DNA of 64,000 nt from Rhabditophanes sp. KR3021 (GCA_963281155.1 CAUJLY010000002.1:4526001-4590000); one strand, 5' to 3'; numbered from the stretch's first letter, positions 34,401 through 45,909 are shown. Translations and numbers: made by a program. Notes: a model not told the origin generated them from the letters alone.

Positions 34401-37400
34401 CGGGAAACTTTTTTAACACAATTTAACATTGCCTTTTTCTATTGAATATCAAAATAGTATTTACTTGCAATGATCATTGGAAGGCTAAGCAAATATGCCT
34501 CTTTTTGATTTTAGACTTTTCAAAATTCGGATAAAATATTCTTCTATATTTATAAACTTTGACCACTTTATTATGTTAAAACATTTAGTAACGTTTCCGT
34601 AATCGACAAACAATTCTTTTATTCCTGACTTGCATTTTATTATTTGATTGACCTTTTAACCCAAACGGAAAGCAGAGAACATTTTGAAAGTTAGAATCTA
34701 ACTAAATATTAAATAACTACATTTCTACTAAGCAATCAGTTACTTTCTAATTAAAACTACTTAATACTCTACATAAGTAATATTTCGAGTAATAAGAGAG
34801 TGAATATGAGAAAGAGCGTGAAATCGAGTAATTAGAAAAATAATAATTAGATACCTTATGCCATTTGAAGCAATGTAATGAGCGAATGGTTAATGAAGAG
34901 TGGGTGAATAGTTAATTTAAGAATAGAAAATTAGCTGTGTTAATTTGGAAGTAGTCATAAACCTTAGGTCTTTTAGGATGTAAGTCAATTCGTTTACTAT
35001 CCATATAAATACATATAAATATGTATAAATATATAGTAAGGAAGATACAAAAAGAAAGGAGAAGATTTGTTGTTAGCCTAACCCATCGAATTATCTTATA
35101 TCTTTGTGCGATACACAAAAGGCAAAACTCGATTGTGGTACATTACAACACAAAACAGCCCAGCCCCGAGGTCGGCTCTTAACCAAATTTTTATTATATA
35201 CTTTTCAGACAATTGTATAGGCTATATTCGTATAATAATTTGTGGTGTAAACTATTTTTGCCTTAACGTAAAGAATCAAACTACTGATGTTAAGTATTTA
35301 ACCAATGAAGCCTGCGCCAGGATTTAGTATTCTTGTTAATAAAAGGGTTATTTTAATTTTGATTGGTATAATAGTTTTGGTTCCAATTGCAACATCAAAG
35401 TAAGTTGTGATAAAATTAATAACACGCTAAGTTGTGTATTTTTAAGACGTGCCTTACTTCGCCGGAATTCACGTCAGCTGAGGAGGCTTTCTCGTTTATA
35501 TGATTGGGAAGTTAGTGAAAGTGGCGATTTCAAGCCGGTTATAACAAATGAGAAGGTGCAAAGATCAATTGATAGCAAAAGGCAAAATCACTGTGCTAAC
35601 GATTCATATATTTTAACTGAATTATTTAAAGATGTAACTTATCCATTATAATATTACGATAAACTTTTTAGTACAATCGGCACAAAATACCAAATGGAAA
35701 AGTTAACGTGATAGTGGAAGTTTGGGTTCAAGAAATCACAACTATTAGTGACATTACCTCAGATTTTCAGCTAGATATTTATATTTCGGAGTCATGGTAA
35801 GGCCTTAATAACAAAAGATTCGTATTATAAAGAAGCATTTTCAAAATGCCTTACAATGCATTTCTGAATTTCTATTTATAAGAGATATACTTCTCAATCT
35901 TTCATTAACCGAATTCAATCATCTTTTGACAAAATATAGGTATGACCCGGGGATGGCATTTGCATATATGGAACCGTGTAAACAAAATATGTCACTTAAT
36001 TCAGTATTACTTGAAAAGGTGAGCTAATATTTTAACATAAAATAATTTAATATCCTGAGTTATTTTTCCTATAGCTTTGGGGGCCAGCAAATTGCTTTAT
36101 TAATAGTAAAACAGCAAGTATTCACAACAGTCCCTTCCCAAATATATTTTTCATGATCTATGCAAATGGAACAGGTAATCTGAGTAATTTAAACTGATCT
36201 AACTTATTTAGTCTGGATCAACTACCGATTAAAATTAACGGGACCCTGCGTTCTTGCCCTTGAAACATTTCCTTTTGATAATGTAACCTGTTCGCTGACT
36301 TTCGAAAGTTTTAATTATGGAATTACTGAAGTCTGTTTCCCCTTGATGACCTTATCTAATTTTAATTTTAGGTATGTTAAAACCAATCACGGATAATGAA
36401 ATCAAAATGTTTTTAAAAATGGGGAAAATATTAAAAGTAGACAAATATCACCCAATACTATTAAATTGTAGGATGTTTCTTGTACATCAATCATTAGATT
36501 GACCAGAGGAAACGACGTTTGTCAAGACTTTTTGACAATCGATAATAACCAGGGATGGAACTTCCCCACTTTGGCAGATTTAAAAAATGTTTAAAGTGGG
36601 GATTAAAATTTGTAAAGGTGAAAGTGGGGATCCCCACACACGAAAACAATTTTTCAATGCCATCCCTGTTCATTAATAACCTAAAGTATAAATTGAATTG
36701 TCATGGGTGACATAAAATCATCACAAAATATTCTGGATACAAATATTTAAACGCAAAATAAGTAATTCATTTACACTTATATCCAGGTTAGTATGGCTTG
36801 GTCTGATTTGGGTGTTAGTAAAATGAAAGACAAGATCGAATTAGCCGATTATGAGTTAGAAGGCATAAGCAATTACAGAAAAGAAGAGGTAATTGAAAAA
36901 GAATAAGTAATTAATAAGAACTTTAAGCTTTATCCTGCTGGTTTATGGCATGAACTGACAATGGAGTTCAAATTCAGACGCCGTGCAGGATGGTATATTC
37001 TCCAGGCCTATTTACCTAGTTATATCACTATATGCATATGTAAGTCTCAGCTCTCTATGCAAAAAGTAATATAATTCTTATTTCAGCATGGATTTCTTTT
37101 GCTTTAGGAAAGAATATTCCTGCGCGTACTATGTTAGGCGTAAATTCACTGCTATCAATGACGTTTTTGTGAGTTTTATTTGCTGACTCTGTTTACACAA
37201 TCAAATTTAATTCAAATAATTATGAAATGTGTTTGATGTTATAGATTTGGAAACATAATCAAAAGTTTACCTCGTGTGTCCTATATCAAGGGGATAGATG
37301 TGTGGATGTTATCGTAAAGAAAATCGTCATTATTCGAGCAAAAATTATTTGCCAAAAATAGTATCTTAAAACATGATGGTTAAATTTACCCTTTTCGGCA

Positions 37401-39302
37401 TTGTAGCAAAAAAACTCAAACCAATGAAAGGCCAAAAGGATTCTTTTTAGATTCTACATAGCGAATCAAACGATGTCAAAAAAAAGCGAGATTTTTACTT
37501 TTTATTACTTTTATTTATACTTACTGATGTTTTAAAGTAGACGTGATCGAATTTTTTGCTTAATGGTAAAAATGTTAAGTAAGAGATTTTCAAATAAAGT
37601 CATGTATCATAGGGTGTTTTGAGAGCTGGGGAAAAATATTGGATTAAATCGAGCAAACCTGATATTTGCTTTAAATTATCATTGTTAATATAGATTAAAC
37701 CACTAAGAGATAATATCTGAGAAGATTCTTCACATCACAAAACTAGGACCTTTTGAGCCTTCGCTAAATTCAGAATATGCAAAGATGGAGAATTCTTTTG
37801 GTTGAGCATAGTTTAAGTAATACAAAAATTTCCACCCTCAATTAGATACTATTTTACAAATAATTTTTACACAAAAATGACGAATATTTATACTTTTTCA
37901 GTGGAATGACAATGGTAAAATTGATTAATATTTAAATCATTGATCAACTTTTGTAGGTGTTCGCAAGTTTAATCGAATTAGCCTGTGTTGGATATTTATG
38001 CCGCGAAGAGACTAACGCTCCAGATGAAGTTGAAAAACAGCCTCTTTCAATTATGAACTCAAGCGGTTCACACAATGAATTAATAAATCTAAGTGGCGAT
38101 TATACAAATGATAATGGCTACAAATCAAATGGTATTATTAAAAATGCTCAACAAATGCTACCTCAATACTTACAATTTGATGCGATTGGAGGCTCTTTGC
38201 ACAGGTAAATTTTAAATGAGACAATGTAAGTACTAAATTTTAGTTGTTGCTTTAGAAGGGCATTTTCTGGGACTAACGAAGAGGAAAGAACTCTATTAAA
38301 TACTAAGGAAAATGACTACGGTTATATACCTCCTGGCTATGGCCTGCAACATCCACCTCATAACTTGAGTTTGCCACTTTGTAGCTGTAAAAGAAAAGGT
38401 GGCAATGCCTTATCAAGATCTCCGGGCTTTTATGGTGGCATAGATCAAGAAGATAGACATTCACCAAGTTGTACGATTTATCAAGACATTTATGGCAACA
38501 CATCCCCACGTGGACCATCAAGTCCGCAGCAATTTTTCAATTCAGGGGAAAACACAACAATATTTAAAACGCAACAACGAACCGATCATATTTCTTCTGT
38601 AAACACTGAACATGATCGTAAAACGAAGGCATTATGGAGGAAGTACAACAAAGAAAGACTAGCTCAGCAAATTGATAAATGGTCTGCTTTATTATTTCCG
38701 TTCACATTCGGAATATTTAATTTGGCCTATTGGTACTACTACCTTGGCTAAAAGTCTCATTAATAAACTACTACTTCTTGAAACTCAATATTTGTAAATA
38801 TGATATATAATTTAGAAATAAATATACAATACGTGCTAAACTTACTCTTAATGACAAGTCCATGTTTTGCAATGGCAATGTTCCCACAGGTACAAGTCTT
38901 GAAGGATACTTCCTACATTCTTTGTAAATATCATTATTTATGAATCGAGAAGTAATTTCGGCATCTCCAGCTTTAGCCCAATAATGAAACATTACTGGGA
39001 CAGTTGAAACTGCTTGAACATTCACATGACAAGCATCCATTTCTGCGATTCTTGTATCAGTGTCGAAACAATTTTTTTCTACTGTCCTAAAAAGACGGCC
39101 ATTCTTTATCATGTCCTTGGAACCGTTCTCATTCTTTGGATTGTCTTGTAGTTTCACAAATCCACCATAACCAAATTGCTAAATAATTCATTATAATGCT
39201 ACCATTCATAATATGCATTACCTTTTCAAAATCAGGAATATCAGCCGGCAAAACATGTGCATGGACATCAAATTTTGGGTAATTAGAAGTTGGAGTAAAC
39301 AT
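31429..39302 (-). CDS. acsd-1: 2-amino-3-carboxymuconate-6-semialdehyde decarboxylase (ACMSD)
   Basis: Six exons (39302-39222, 39178-38846, 33399-33295, 32723-32627, 31922-31799, 31756-31429) give 355 residues. ACMSD is a zinc amidohydrolase-family decarboxylase that diverts the kynurenine pathway away from quinolinate and NAD. Metal and catalytic residues are visible: HxH in FDVHAHVLP, His in [11 protein letters not shown], His in [13 protein letters not shown], and Asp in [25 protein letters not shown] is also diagnostic. Intron 2 spans 5.4 kb and contains a complete ligand-gated channel gene on the opposite strand. The start is head-to-head with the Aurora kinase gene. It may also lead a minus-strand gene cluster running down to 28.9 kb. 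Confidence 0.92.
31923..33294. other. Oversized ACMSD introns 3 and 4
   Basis: The 571 and 704 bp introns flanking exon 4 are AT-rich. Near 32070-32120 a roughly 20-bp unit (CTTAGTATGAGTTG) is repeated. Around 32300-32570 there are short open frames on both strands, but none gives a protein I would defend. Confidence 0.4.
33400..35304. other. Long intronic stretch upstream of the nested channel gene
   Basis: 1.9 kb of AT-rich sequence inside ACMSD intron 2, before the nested plus-strand channel gene. I see no coding signal or structured repeat. It should contain the channel's promoter. Confidence 0.45.
35305..38751 (+). CDS. Cys-loop ligand-gated (anion-type) channel subunit, nested in ACMSD intron
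   Basis: Thirteen exons (35305-35399, 35447-35633, 35672-35796, 35940-36018, 36075-36174, 36212-36330, 36787-36888, 36928-37039, 37087-37168, 37245-37313, 37902-37914, 37957-38204, 38256-38751) give 608 residues. A signal-like N-terminus leads into a ligand-binding domain. It has a canonical Cys-loop (C, 13 residues including FPFDNVT, C) and YNRHKIP and WYDPG motifs. Helix 1 is [17 protein letters not shown]. The helix 1-2 linker IPARTMLGV has the Pro-Ala-Arg motif of anion-selective (GABA/glycine/GluCl-type) channels. [15 protein letters not shown] marks the 2-3 loop. A roughly 150-residue intracellular loop precedes the last helix. Exon 11 is only 13 nt. The ligand cannot be told. Confidence 0.9.
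36550..36668. mobile_element. MITE-like palindromic element
   Basis: A 119 bp element in intron 6 of the channel gene, bounded by 9-bp terminal inverted repeats CAGGGATGG and CCATCCCTG. Inside are CCCCACTTT paired with AAAGTGGGG and the palindrome GTGGGGATCCCCAC, so it can fold on itself. No coding capacity. A related truncated copy starts at 58778 (CAGGG, then TTCCC-x-ACTTTGGC). I cannot define a target-site duplication. Confidence 0.65.
37314..37901. other. Oversized intron 10 of the channel gene
   Basis: 588 bp, AT-rich; no gene or clear repeat seen. It ends at the acceptor of the 13-nt exon. Confidence 0.4.
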
Positions 39303-39739
39303 CGTTAAGATGGGTAATATAAGTAAATGTATAATCAATTTCTGCTTTATTTTATACCAACAATTGTCAAGGTCATAAACCACAAACAAATTATTAAATA
39401 ACAAGCGTATGATGCAAGCAATTCTACAAAGAGATAAAACATGGTATACAACTTCAGGCGTATATTCTTTAATTACTACGCAAGTTATTAACTGTTTTAG
39501 AGGTTCTTAACAAAAAAATTAAATCTGTTTTTAGGGTGTTGTTCTTATTAAATTTTATTTATTGTCTGATGTTATAGAATCTTTTTACTATACAAGTACA
39601 ATGTATTTAAATAGTTTTGTATTGCACTACCACTTTTATTGCCGGGACATTTTTAAGATACGCGACATTCCAATTTTCCGCCAAACAGTCTTTTGCATTT
39701 TCGACCCATTCTATTCGTCCTCATTGTATATTATTTGCA
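39303..39739. promoter_or_regulatory. Divergent ACMSD / Aurora kinase promoter region
   Basis: 437 bp separate the two divergent start codons, so both promoters must be here. No specific motif can be named. Confidence 0.45.
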
Positions 39740-40656
39740 ATGGCCACAACTCGAATGACTCGTTCTAAAGCTTCAGCGTCAAAAGAGCCCGAAGAAAAGT
39801 AAGTTAAATTAAAACATTCTTATTAATATATTTTTAAAGAACTATAAGTCTTGATTCCTTCCAAATTGGCAAGCCACTTGGGAAAGGTAAATTCGGGAAT
39901 GTTTACTTAGCTCGATCAAGAAAGGATCACTTTGTTTGTGCGTTAAAGATTTTGTTCAAAAGTCAGTTGGTGTCGAACCGAGTTGAAAAGCAGTTGTTAC
40001 GTGAAACGGAAAATCAGGCTCACATGAGTCACCCAAATATTCTTAAAATGTACGCATGGTTTCAAGACAAGACGAAAATTTACCTTGTTTTGGAATACGC
40101 AGCTAATGGAGAATTGTACAAAGAGCTGCAGCGACACACCAAGTTTGATGAGAAAACAGCAGCTAAATACACACTCCAAGTGGCCGACGCTCTCAATTAT
40201 TGCCATAGCAAGGGTGTTATCCACAGAGATATCAAGCCGGAGAACATTTTGATTGGAATTAAGGGGGACCTAAAGCTCTGTGACTTTGGATGGTCAGTAC
40301 ATGCTACTGAATCTCGTAGGCAAACTCTTTGTGGTACTTTGGACTATCTCCCTCCGGAGATCGTTGGAGGATGTAAATACGACAAAATGATTGATAATTG
40401 GGCCGTTGGAGTTTTGTGTTATGAATTCTTACATGGGCGACCACCATTTGAAACGGAAGACACCAAATCTACATATCAATTAATCATGGGGCCAACATAC
40501 TCATTTGACCCAAAGGTCAGCAAAGATGCACAAGAACTTATTTCAAGGTTACTTGTCAAGATTCCAGGAGACAGAATGAGTCTTGACGACGTCATTCGCC
40601 ATAGATGGGTTTTGTCAGCCTTCAACCCTTTGCGCACTCAAAGTGCCAACCTCTAA
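39740..40656 (+). CDS. air-2: Aurora-type mitotic serine/threonine kinase
   Basis: Exons 39740-39798 and 39840-40656 give 291 residues. A short polar N-terminus precedes one kinase domain. Landmarks: glycine loop GKGKFGNVYLA, ATP-binding Lys in CALKIL, catalytic loop HRDIKPENIL, DFGWSVHA, and the Aurora activation segment RRQTLCGTLDYLPPEIV with the TPX2/INCENP-responsive Thr. The domain ends at RHRWVLSAF. The DFGWSVHA and TLCGTLDYLPPE blocks are Aurora-specific. The very short N-terminus fits Aurora B (AIR-2, the chromosomal passenger kinase) better than Aurora A; that choice is inference. No D-box is evident. Confidence 0.93.
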
Positions 40657-40745
40657 ATATGGTTCCATTCATTTATCCATTACATTACTTATTTTAATTG
40701 TATTCGTAAACTAAATAAATTTTGTTTTACTCACTTCGGTATGCA

Positions 40746-40925
40746 TTATAGTTTGTGTCTGTTCAAGGAACCAGTAGTTTGTATTTCCTGAGGTCGAAAT
40801 CTTGGCGTGGGATGTAAAGAGCCCTGCTTATCTTCCATGTTCAGGGAACCAGTAGTTCGCCCGAGGAGGAACTTATAAGGACAATCACAATAACAGTGAC
40901 AACCGTTAAAATCATAACCAATCAT
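40746..40925 (-). CDS. Possible short ORF with an internal TTGSLN repeat
   Basis: A 59-residue open frame starts at ATG 40925: MIGYDFNGCHCYCDCPYKF, then GRTTGSLNMEDKQGS, ending QTTGSLNRHKL. The hexapeptide TTGSLN occurs twice because a 13-bp DNA direct repeat (GGAACCAGTAGTT on the plus strand, about 78 bp apart) is present. An overlapping frame encodes a hydrophobic stretch (MILTVVTVIVIVLI), so the real product could be a small one-TM protein with a different reading. Convergent with the Aurora gene. Family unknown. Confidence 0.3.
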   Translation of the reverse strand: MIGYDFNGCHCYCDCPYKFLLGRTTGSLNMEDKQGSLHPTPRFRPQEIQTTGSLNRHKL

Positions 40926-41813
40926 CTATTGTAAATAATTACAGAGCTAAATAAAAATATTATAGATGAAATGAACATACAATAATTATTAAGATGTAGA
41001 TAATCAGGGCTTTTTATAGTGCCATGGAGTATGATGTCTAAAGTCTATCAAGAAAAGAGATATTTTTAAAAAGATTACTTATACACATTTTTCACAGAGA
41101 TGGTCATTATGTACGAATCTTCAAATTGATTGTTGCATGAATACACCTTATCTAGTTCGAACTACGAATCTAAATTTGATAAACGATTCTAATTGTTTAT
41201 TAATTTAAGATCAATTGCAGGAGAAATTACGTCATCACATTTTGACCCTTATTGGAACAATTGGTAATTAGTTGTAGTTTACTTCGGATGGTTGTTTCTT
41301 TCTTGATAAAATAGCCGAACATCATTTTTAAAGAAGAGGGTTCCACGAATTTATGAAACTTCATATAACTCCTCGCTGCCAAGTCTGTGACATCTAACAT
41401 TAGCGATCATTTTGACATCACCAAAAATGTTTAAACTACGTAACATATTATACGATATTTTGAACTAACTACTTTTAATGCATTTAAATACTTTTTTGTA
41501 TGTCATTCGCGCTAATAAAAAACATTTTATAATCATTTCACCTTCAAACTTTTTTGTGTTTACCAAACCTATGATAGTTTTGTTATATTATATGTAAATA
41601 AAAAACGACAGCTTCAATAAGAAACAAGTTTTAACACATAATTAACATAGTTAGATATTGGAAAGAGATATTGAAATGGGTTTATTCCTTACTACTGACA
41701 AACTAAAGAGTAAAATCGGTATTATGAATTGTTGCATCAAATTTTGATCAGAACAAAGTTTTTAAGCAGTGGGATCAATTGATGTTATAATGAGATGCTT
41801 GATGGATGGTGAT
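40926..41813. other. Intergenic region, no gene seen
   Basis: About 0.9 kb of AT-rich sequence between the short ORF and the repeat-protein stop. No coding or repeat signal. Confidence 0.45.
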
Positions 41814-42885
41814 TTAATAACCGCTTGGAGCGACAACTGGAGCGGGGGCGTTGTACTCGGGTTTGGCTTCAACTACAGGTGCTTGTTCGACTGGAGCGGG
41901 AGCAGAAGTGACAGGAGCTGGAGGAGATCCGCCATATCCCTCAGTAACAGGGGCAGGAGTAATTTTTTCATCTCCATATTCGCCGCCGGCTCCACGCTTC
42001 AAACGGTATCCACTTGGCTTAACAACTGGTTCGGGTTGGTTGTACTCTTGCTTAGGTTGAACAACAGGGGCGATTTCAACGGGAGCTACAGTGGTTTCAA
42101 CAACAACTATGTCGGCATTCCCGTAGGCTTGGGGCTGAGAGGTTGTTACTGGAGCCACAACGGCTGCGGGTTCGTCTCCATAAGAAGCAGACCCAGCAGC
42201 TCTCTTCTTGCGGTAGCCACTTGGAGCAGATTGAACTGGTGCAACTGGTGCATTATATTCTTGCTTTGGAGCTTCCTCAACTGGTGCTGGGGCTGGGGCG
42301 CTGGTTACTGCGGGGGCTCCGTAAGAAGCCTCGGTAACTGCGACTGGAGCCACTGAACTAACGGAGGGTTCGTCTCCGTAAGAAGCAGACCCAGCAGCTC
42401 TCTTCTTGCGATAACCACTTGGTGCAGAGGGAGCTGGTGCAACTGGTGCATTGTATTCTTGCTTTGGAGCCTCTTCAACTGGTGCTGGGGCTGGGGCGCT
42501 GGTTACTGCGGGGGCTCCGTAAGAAGCCTCGGTAACTGCGACTGGAGCCACTGAACTAACGGAGGGTTCGTCTCCGTAAGAAGCAGACCCAGCAGCTCTC
42601 TTCTTGCGATAACCACTTGGTGCAGAGGGAGCTGGTGCAACTGGTGCATTGTATTCTTGCTTTGGAGCCTCTTCAACTGGTGCAGGGACTGGGGCGCTGG
42701 TTACAGGTACGGGAGGCCCATAGGCGGCTTCAGTAACAGCGACTGGTGTCACTGCCTCGTCTCCATATCCTGCGGACCGTTTGTATACTAAGGAGAGATG
42801 ATTAAGCTAAGTAAACAAGAAACTTACGGGAATTAGCTCCGGCAGTGGCACAGAGAGCAAGAACAATAGCTGATCCGAATTTCAT
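41814..42885 (-). CDS. Secreted Ala/Pro/Val-rich repeat protein with dibasic (RKKR) cassettes
   Basis: Exons 42885-42828 and 42787-41814 give 343 residues. The first exon is a signal peptide (FGSAIVLALCATAGANS). The mature part is built of cassettes that begin after a basic site (YKR, GYRKKR three times, GYRLKR once). Each then shows AGSASYGDE or a variant, a Pro/Ala/Val stretch with APVEEAPKQEYNAP, and PSGY. The chain ends exactly at PSGY, where another RxKR would follow. The furin-like sites imply processing into about five related peptides. Two neighbouring cassettes are almost identical at DNA level with a 198 bp period. Probably a cuticle/matrix or secreted structural protein; neuropeptide precursor is less likely. 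Its GC content is distinctly higher than its surroundings. Confidence 0.85.
42210..42720 (-). repeat. 198-bp tandem repeat within the secreted repeat protein gene
   Basis: Consecutive copies spaced by exactly 198 bp (for instance positions 42363 and 42561) encode the 66-residue cassette. The central copies are almost identical and the outer ones diverged, as expected from unequal crossing-over or conversion. Confidence 0.9.
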
Positions 42886-44020
42886 TATTAAAAGTGCTGA
42901 AGTAAGATAAAACCTTTGAAGGAATTGTGACTTCCTTTTCCATTTCGAGCCTTTTATACAGCGAGCCGAAACTTTTTCTTTTCGTGTTAATATCAATTTA
43001 CTACTACACTTTTAATTACAAAAAATTGTTCTACCCCTTTGACTACTTGGCGACGAAAACCTGTTTGCTTCAACGAAGCTTTTGTTCGTGGAAATTCGCT
43101 TGATATAACGTTCGGCCTGGCTAGAAGTTAAAAAATGTAGGCATTGCCTCTTTCGTTGTAAATAACTTGGAAAAATTGTTTTTGTCTATCCCATTAGTGC
43201 AGTTTACGTGGTTGACGTAAGCTTAATTGGTTACTAACAAGAAACACTCTTTTATCAAGGTTAAATAGAAAGACGGCGAAATGTTTACCACATTTTGTAA
43301 TTCAAAGACATACACATACTACAACAGCTTTCATCTTTGTTCGTATAACCTTTTTAAGCACTAAACCTTTTTTGATTCGCAAGTTTTGTTTATTCAAAAA
43401 ACTCAAATGCACCTGTCGTCACCAACCTAATTGAAATTAAACATCAATTGAATAAATTGAAATAAATCGCCTAATTTTACAGCTGCCATTTCAGATTTTT
43501 TCTTTTGTGCGATCTTGATCAAATGCTTAGAAGCACGAAAACAATCGCACACTTTAGATATTTAATGTACAATAAATAAATATGACCATGAAACGGAAGG
43601 TGACGGCATATACTTTTTATCCACGATAAACAATAAGTGAATATCTATTTTTCAATTCAAAACTATCACACCATTAAATTATTTTTATTTATAAAATCAT
43701 ATAACATTACACAACCATCGTATCAACATTAAATTACGTTTTTCTATACAACAACAAAAAACTGATGGTCTGAAGCGATACGCAATTCCCGTTTGTATCT
43801 TTTTCGAAAAATGCATCGTAAATTAATGAAGCCGGAAACTTAATTTGCCCAAGATAATATACAATAACTTTACCAACGTAGTTACAATTCTTTTGTTAGA
43901 AATACCACAAATTATAAAATTATATTGGTTGGAAAGGTAATTAAAAATATAGCACATATGTGTAAATATTGAATGATTTAGCAAATATGTGTGATTATTG
44001 AATCATAGTATCGGTTATTT
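42886..44020. other. Intergenic region, no gene seen
   Basis: 1.1 kb upstream of the repeat-protein gene and downstream of the PIP4P gene. A TATAAAA-like box (rc of TTTTATACA at 42952) lies about 65 bp upstream of the repeat-protein ATG. Otherwise no recognisable feature. Confidence 0.4.
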
Positions 44021-45041
44021 TTACAGAGCTCCCAAATTGTCTGACACTTTCAATCTCCAAAAATGTGATGCTTTCCAAGCTAGAACGATGGAGGCTAATA
44101 ATCCGATTAAATAGAGCATGTAAAGAACGTAACTAGCACTACTAGCATGTTGAGCCGTAATTACTGTTAATACTATGCACAGGGCAACACCTAGTATACT
44201 GGTTGCTGAATATGCCAGAGCCCTATTTCGAGCAAATCGCGAACCTACAGAGCTTTCCTTTTTGCAATGAGGACATTGAGCTACTCTGTTTATCAAAGTA
44301 TTGAACATAAACACCTCGTGACAATGGATGCAAGATATTCTTGAGGTTCCTGGTGGTGCTCTAGATGCAACTCCTGTTGGTGTCGAATCTCCCAATGTGA
44401 TTACTCTTCTGCAATTTCTCCTTGGACAGGCGATTCTAGCAGATGCTGCCTTACAGATCAACAGACAATTGCATGGACAACGGACGTACTTTTTGCCTGG
44501 TGGGGCCGATCTGATGGGGGTTGCTTCTCCGCAAGAGCAACGCACCACATGTTGATGGAGTCTTCCGGAAATGTTGATTTCAGTTTGGCAAACTCTGCAT
44601 TCAACGAAGGGTGCTAAAAACAAAAAAATTAGTTTGAAACCATACGCATATTAATAAGTGTCAAATATCACAAACAATCTCAATAAATGTAATAAAAAAT
44701 AGAAAATGATTGATGGTGGTGTTAACTAAAATACGCTGATTCCATCATTAAAATAAAAATTCTCATAAAATGTTAAAATATAAGTAAAGCATACGTTTTT
44801 GATACATTTCCGACTGCGCTTCACTTCCAGCTTCAGATCCGGCAACATTACTTGAATGTCCAGCGAGGCCACTAACTGTTGACTCATTTACAAACTCCTC
44901 GGTTCCAGTAATATTTGATTCACCTTGATGAGGTTCATCGCTCATTATCAAGCCTTCATTATTATAACTGTTGCTGAAACTGACATCATTCGCATCTCTT
45001 TCGCCAATTAAGGGTGACCTCTCGTCATTCCTTTGACTCAT
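44021..45041 (-). CDS. PIP4P: Phosphatidylinositol-4,5-bisphosphate 4-phosphatase (PIP4P/TMEM55)
   Basis: Exons 45041-44795 and 44613-44021 give 279 residues, the family length. The protein is a late-endosome/lysosome membrane enzyme that removes the 4-phosphate of PI(4,5)P2. After a polar N-terminal third (with SPLIGERDAND), paired Cys motifs form zinc-binding knuckles (CRVCQTEI, CSCGEATPI, CPCNCLLICK, CIHCHEVF, CPHCKKES). The CX5R active-site motif reads CKAASAR. Two C-terminal transmembrane segments (GVALCIVLTVITA, YLIGLLASIVLAW) anchor it. The N-terminal PLI/GERD stretch resembles the dileucine-type lysosomal sorting region of TMEM55B. Confidence 0.92.
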
Positions 45042-45909
45042 TTTTCTTTAAAGTTTAGATATATTGACCAGAATTTTACCTACAAATACACAAAATAAAA
45101 ATACGCATTCACTTGATATTGATAAGATAAACATTAACTAATTGATTGTCATTAATAGTAAGATACAAAACAGGGAAAATAACCCTTAAGATAAATCTAT
45201 TGTACAGATAAGTAATTTATAAAAATAAAAAATATAATTGGACATAAGAATTGTTTGTAAAACTTTTTGTGTTTATGTAATGGATAAAGAGTTGTTTGCA
45301 GTTATATAAAATTATCGATAGTCAAAAATACTTATCACATGGTTGTAAACGATTTTTGAACGAAAACGAAATATTGTAGATTGGCGGTGGTTTTTATATA
45401 TCAAAAAAGTATGATTTACAAAAAAGTGTACCAGGCCATTTTAAAGGGAAAAAGTTGTGTGCGAGTAAATTTAGTATGATTTGTGTGTGAGTATTAGCAA
45501 ACGTACTAAAGTATATTATGCTATCCAATACATACTTATAATATAACATAATCTATTGTGATGTACATAAGACACAAATAAGTCATAATAAGGTAGTACA
45601 TTGATCCATTACTCATTTTTGTATGTGTGATAAATAGGAACCCATGATACGTGTAAGAAACCAATCATTAAATCAAAATAAAGTTTACTCGCTTACACAC
45701 AAAATCGACCAGCCATTGATTGTTTTTTGTTTGTAGCGATAAAGTATATAAAAAGTTATAAACAGTAATGTAATAATGTCCATTTTGATAAGTATTAAAG
45801 GGGTGTAAAAGTTAGTGGCCAAAATGTGTTATATATACGATTGGATCTTTTTAAAAGTATAAGGAGTACTATAAAGAAATATTTAAGGTGCAAACGAAGC
45901 AGAAAATGA
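45042..45909. other. Intergenic region, no gene seen
   Basis: 868 bp between the HIP1R stop and the PIP4P start, both on the minus strand. AT-rich; no coding or repeat signal. Confidence 0.45.

Noticed and set aside
36301..36371. Extending channel exon 6 to the TTTTAG at 36371
   Set aside because: Gives a non-family sequence and a stop soon after; ending at 36330 joins directly to [10 protein letters not shown] of the family.
40740..40890. tRNA or snRNA in the repeated GGAACCAGTAGTT segment
   Set aside because: No cloverleaf, T-loop, Sm site or convincing long stem could be drawn.
41769..42356. 195-codon plus-strand ORF
   Set aside because: It is the complementary shadow of the repetitive minus-strand cassette gene; the Trp/Ser/Gly-rich reading follows from antisense of Pro/Ala/Thr codons.
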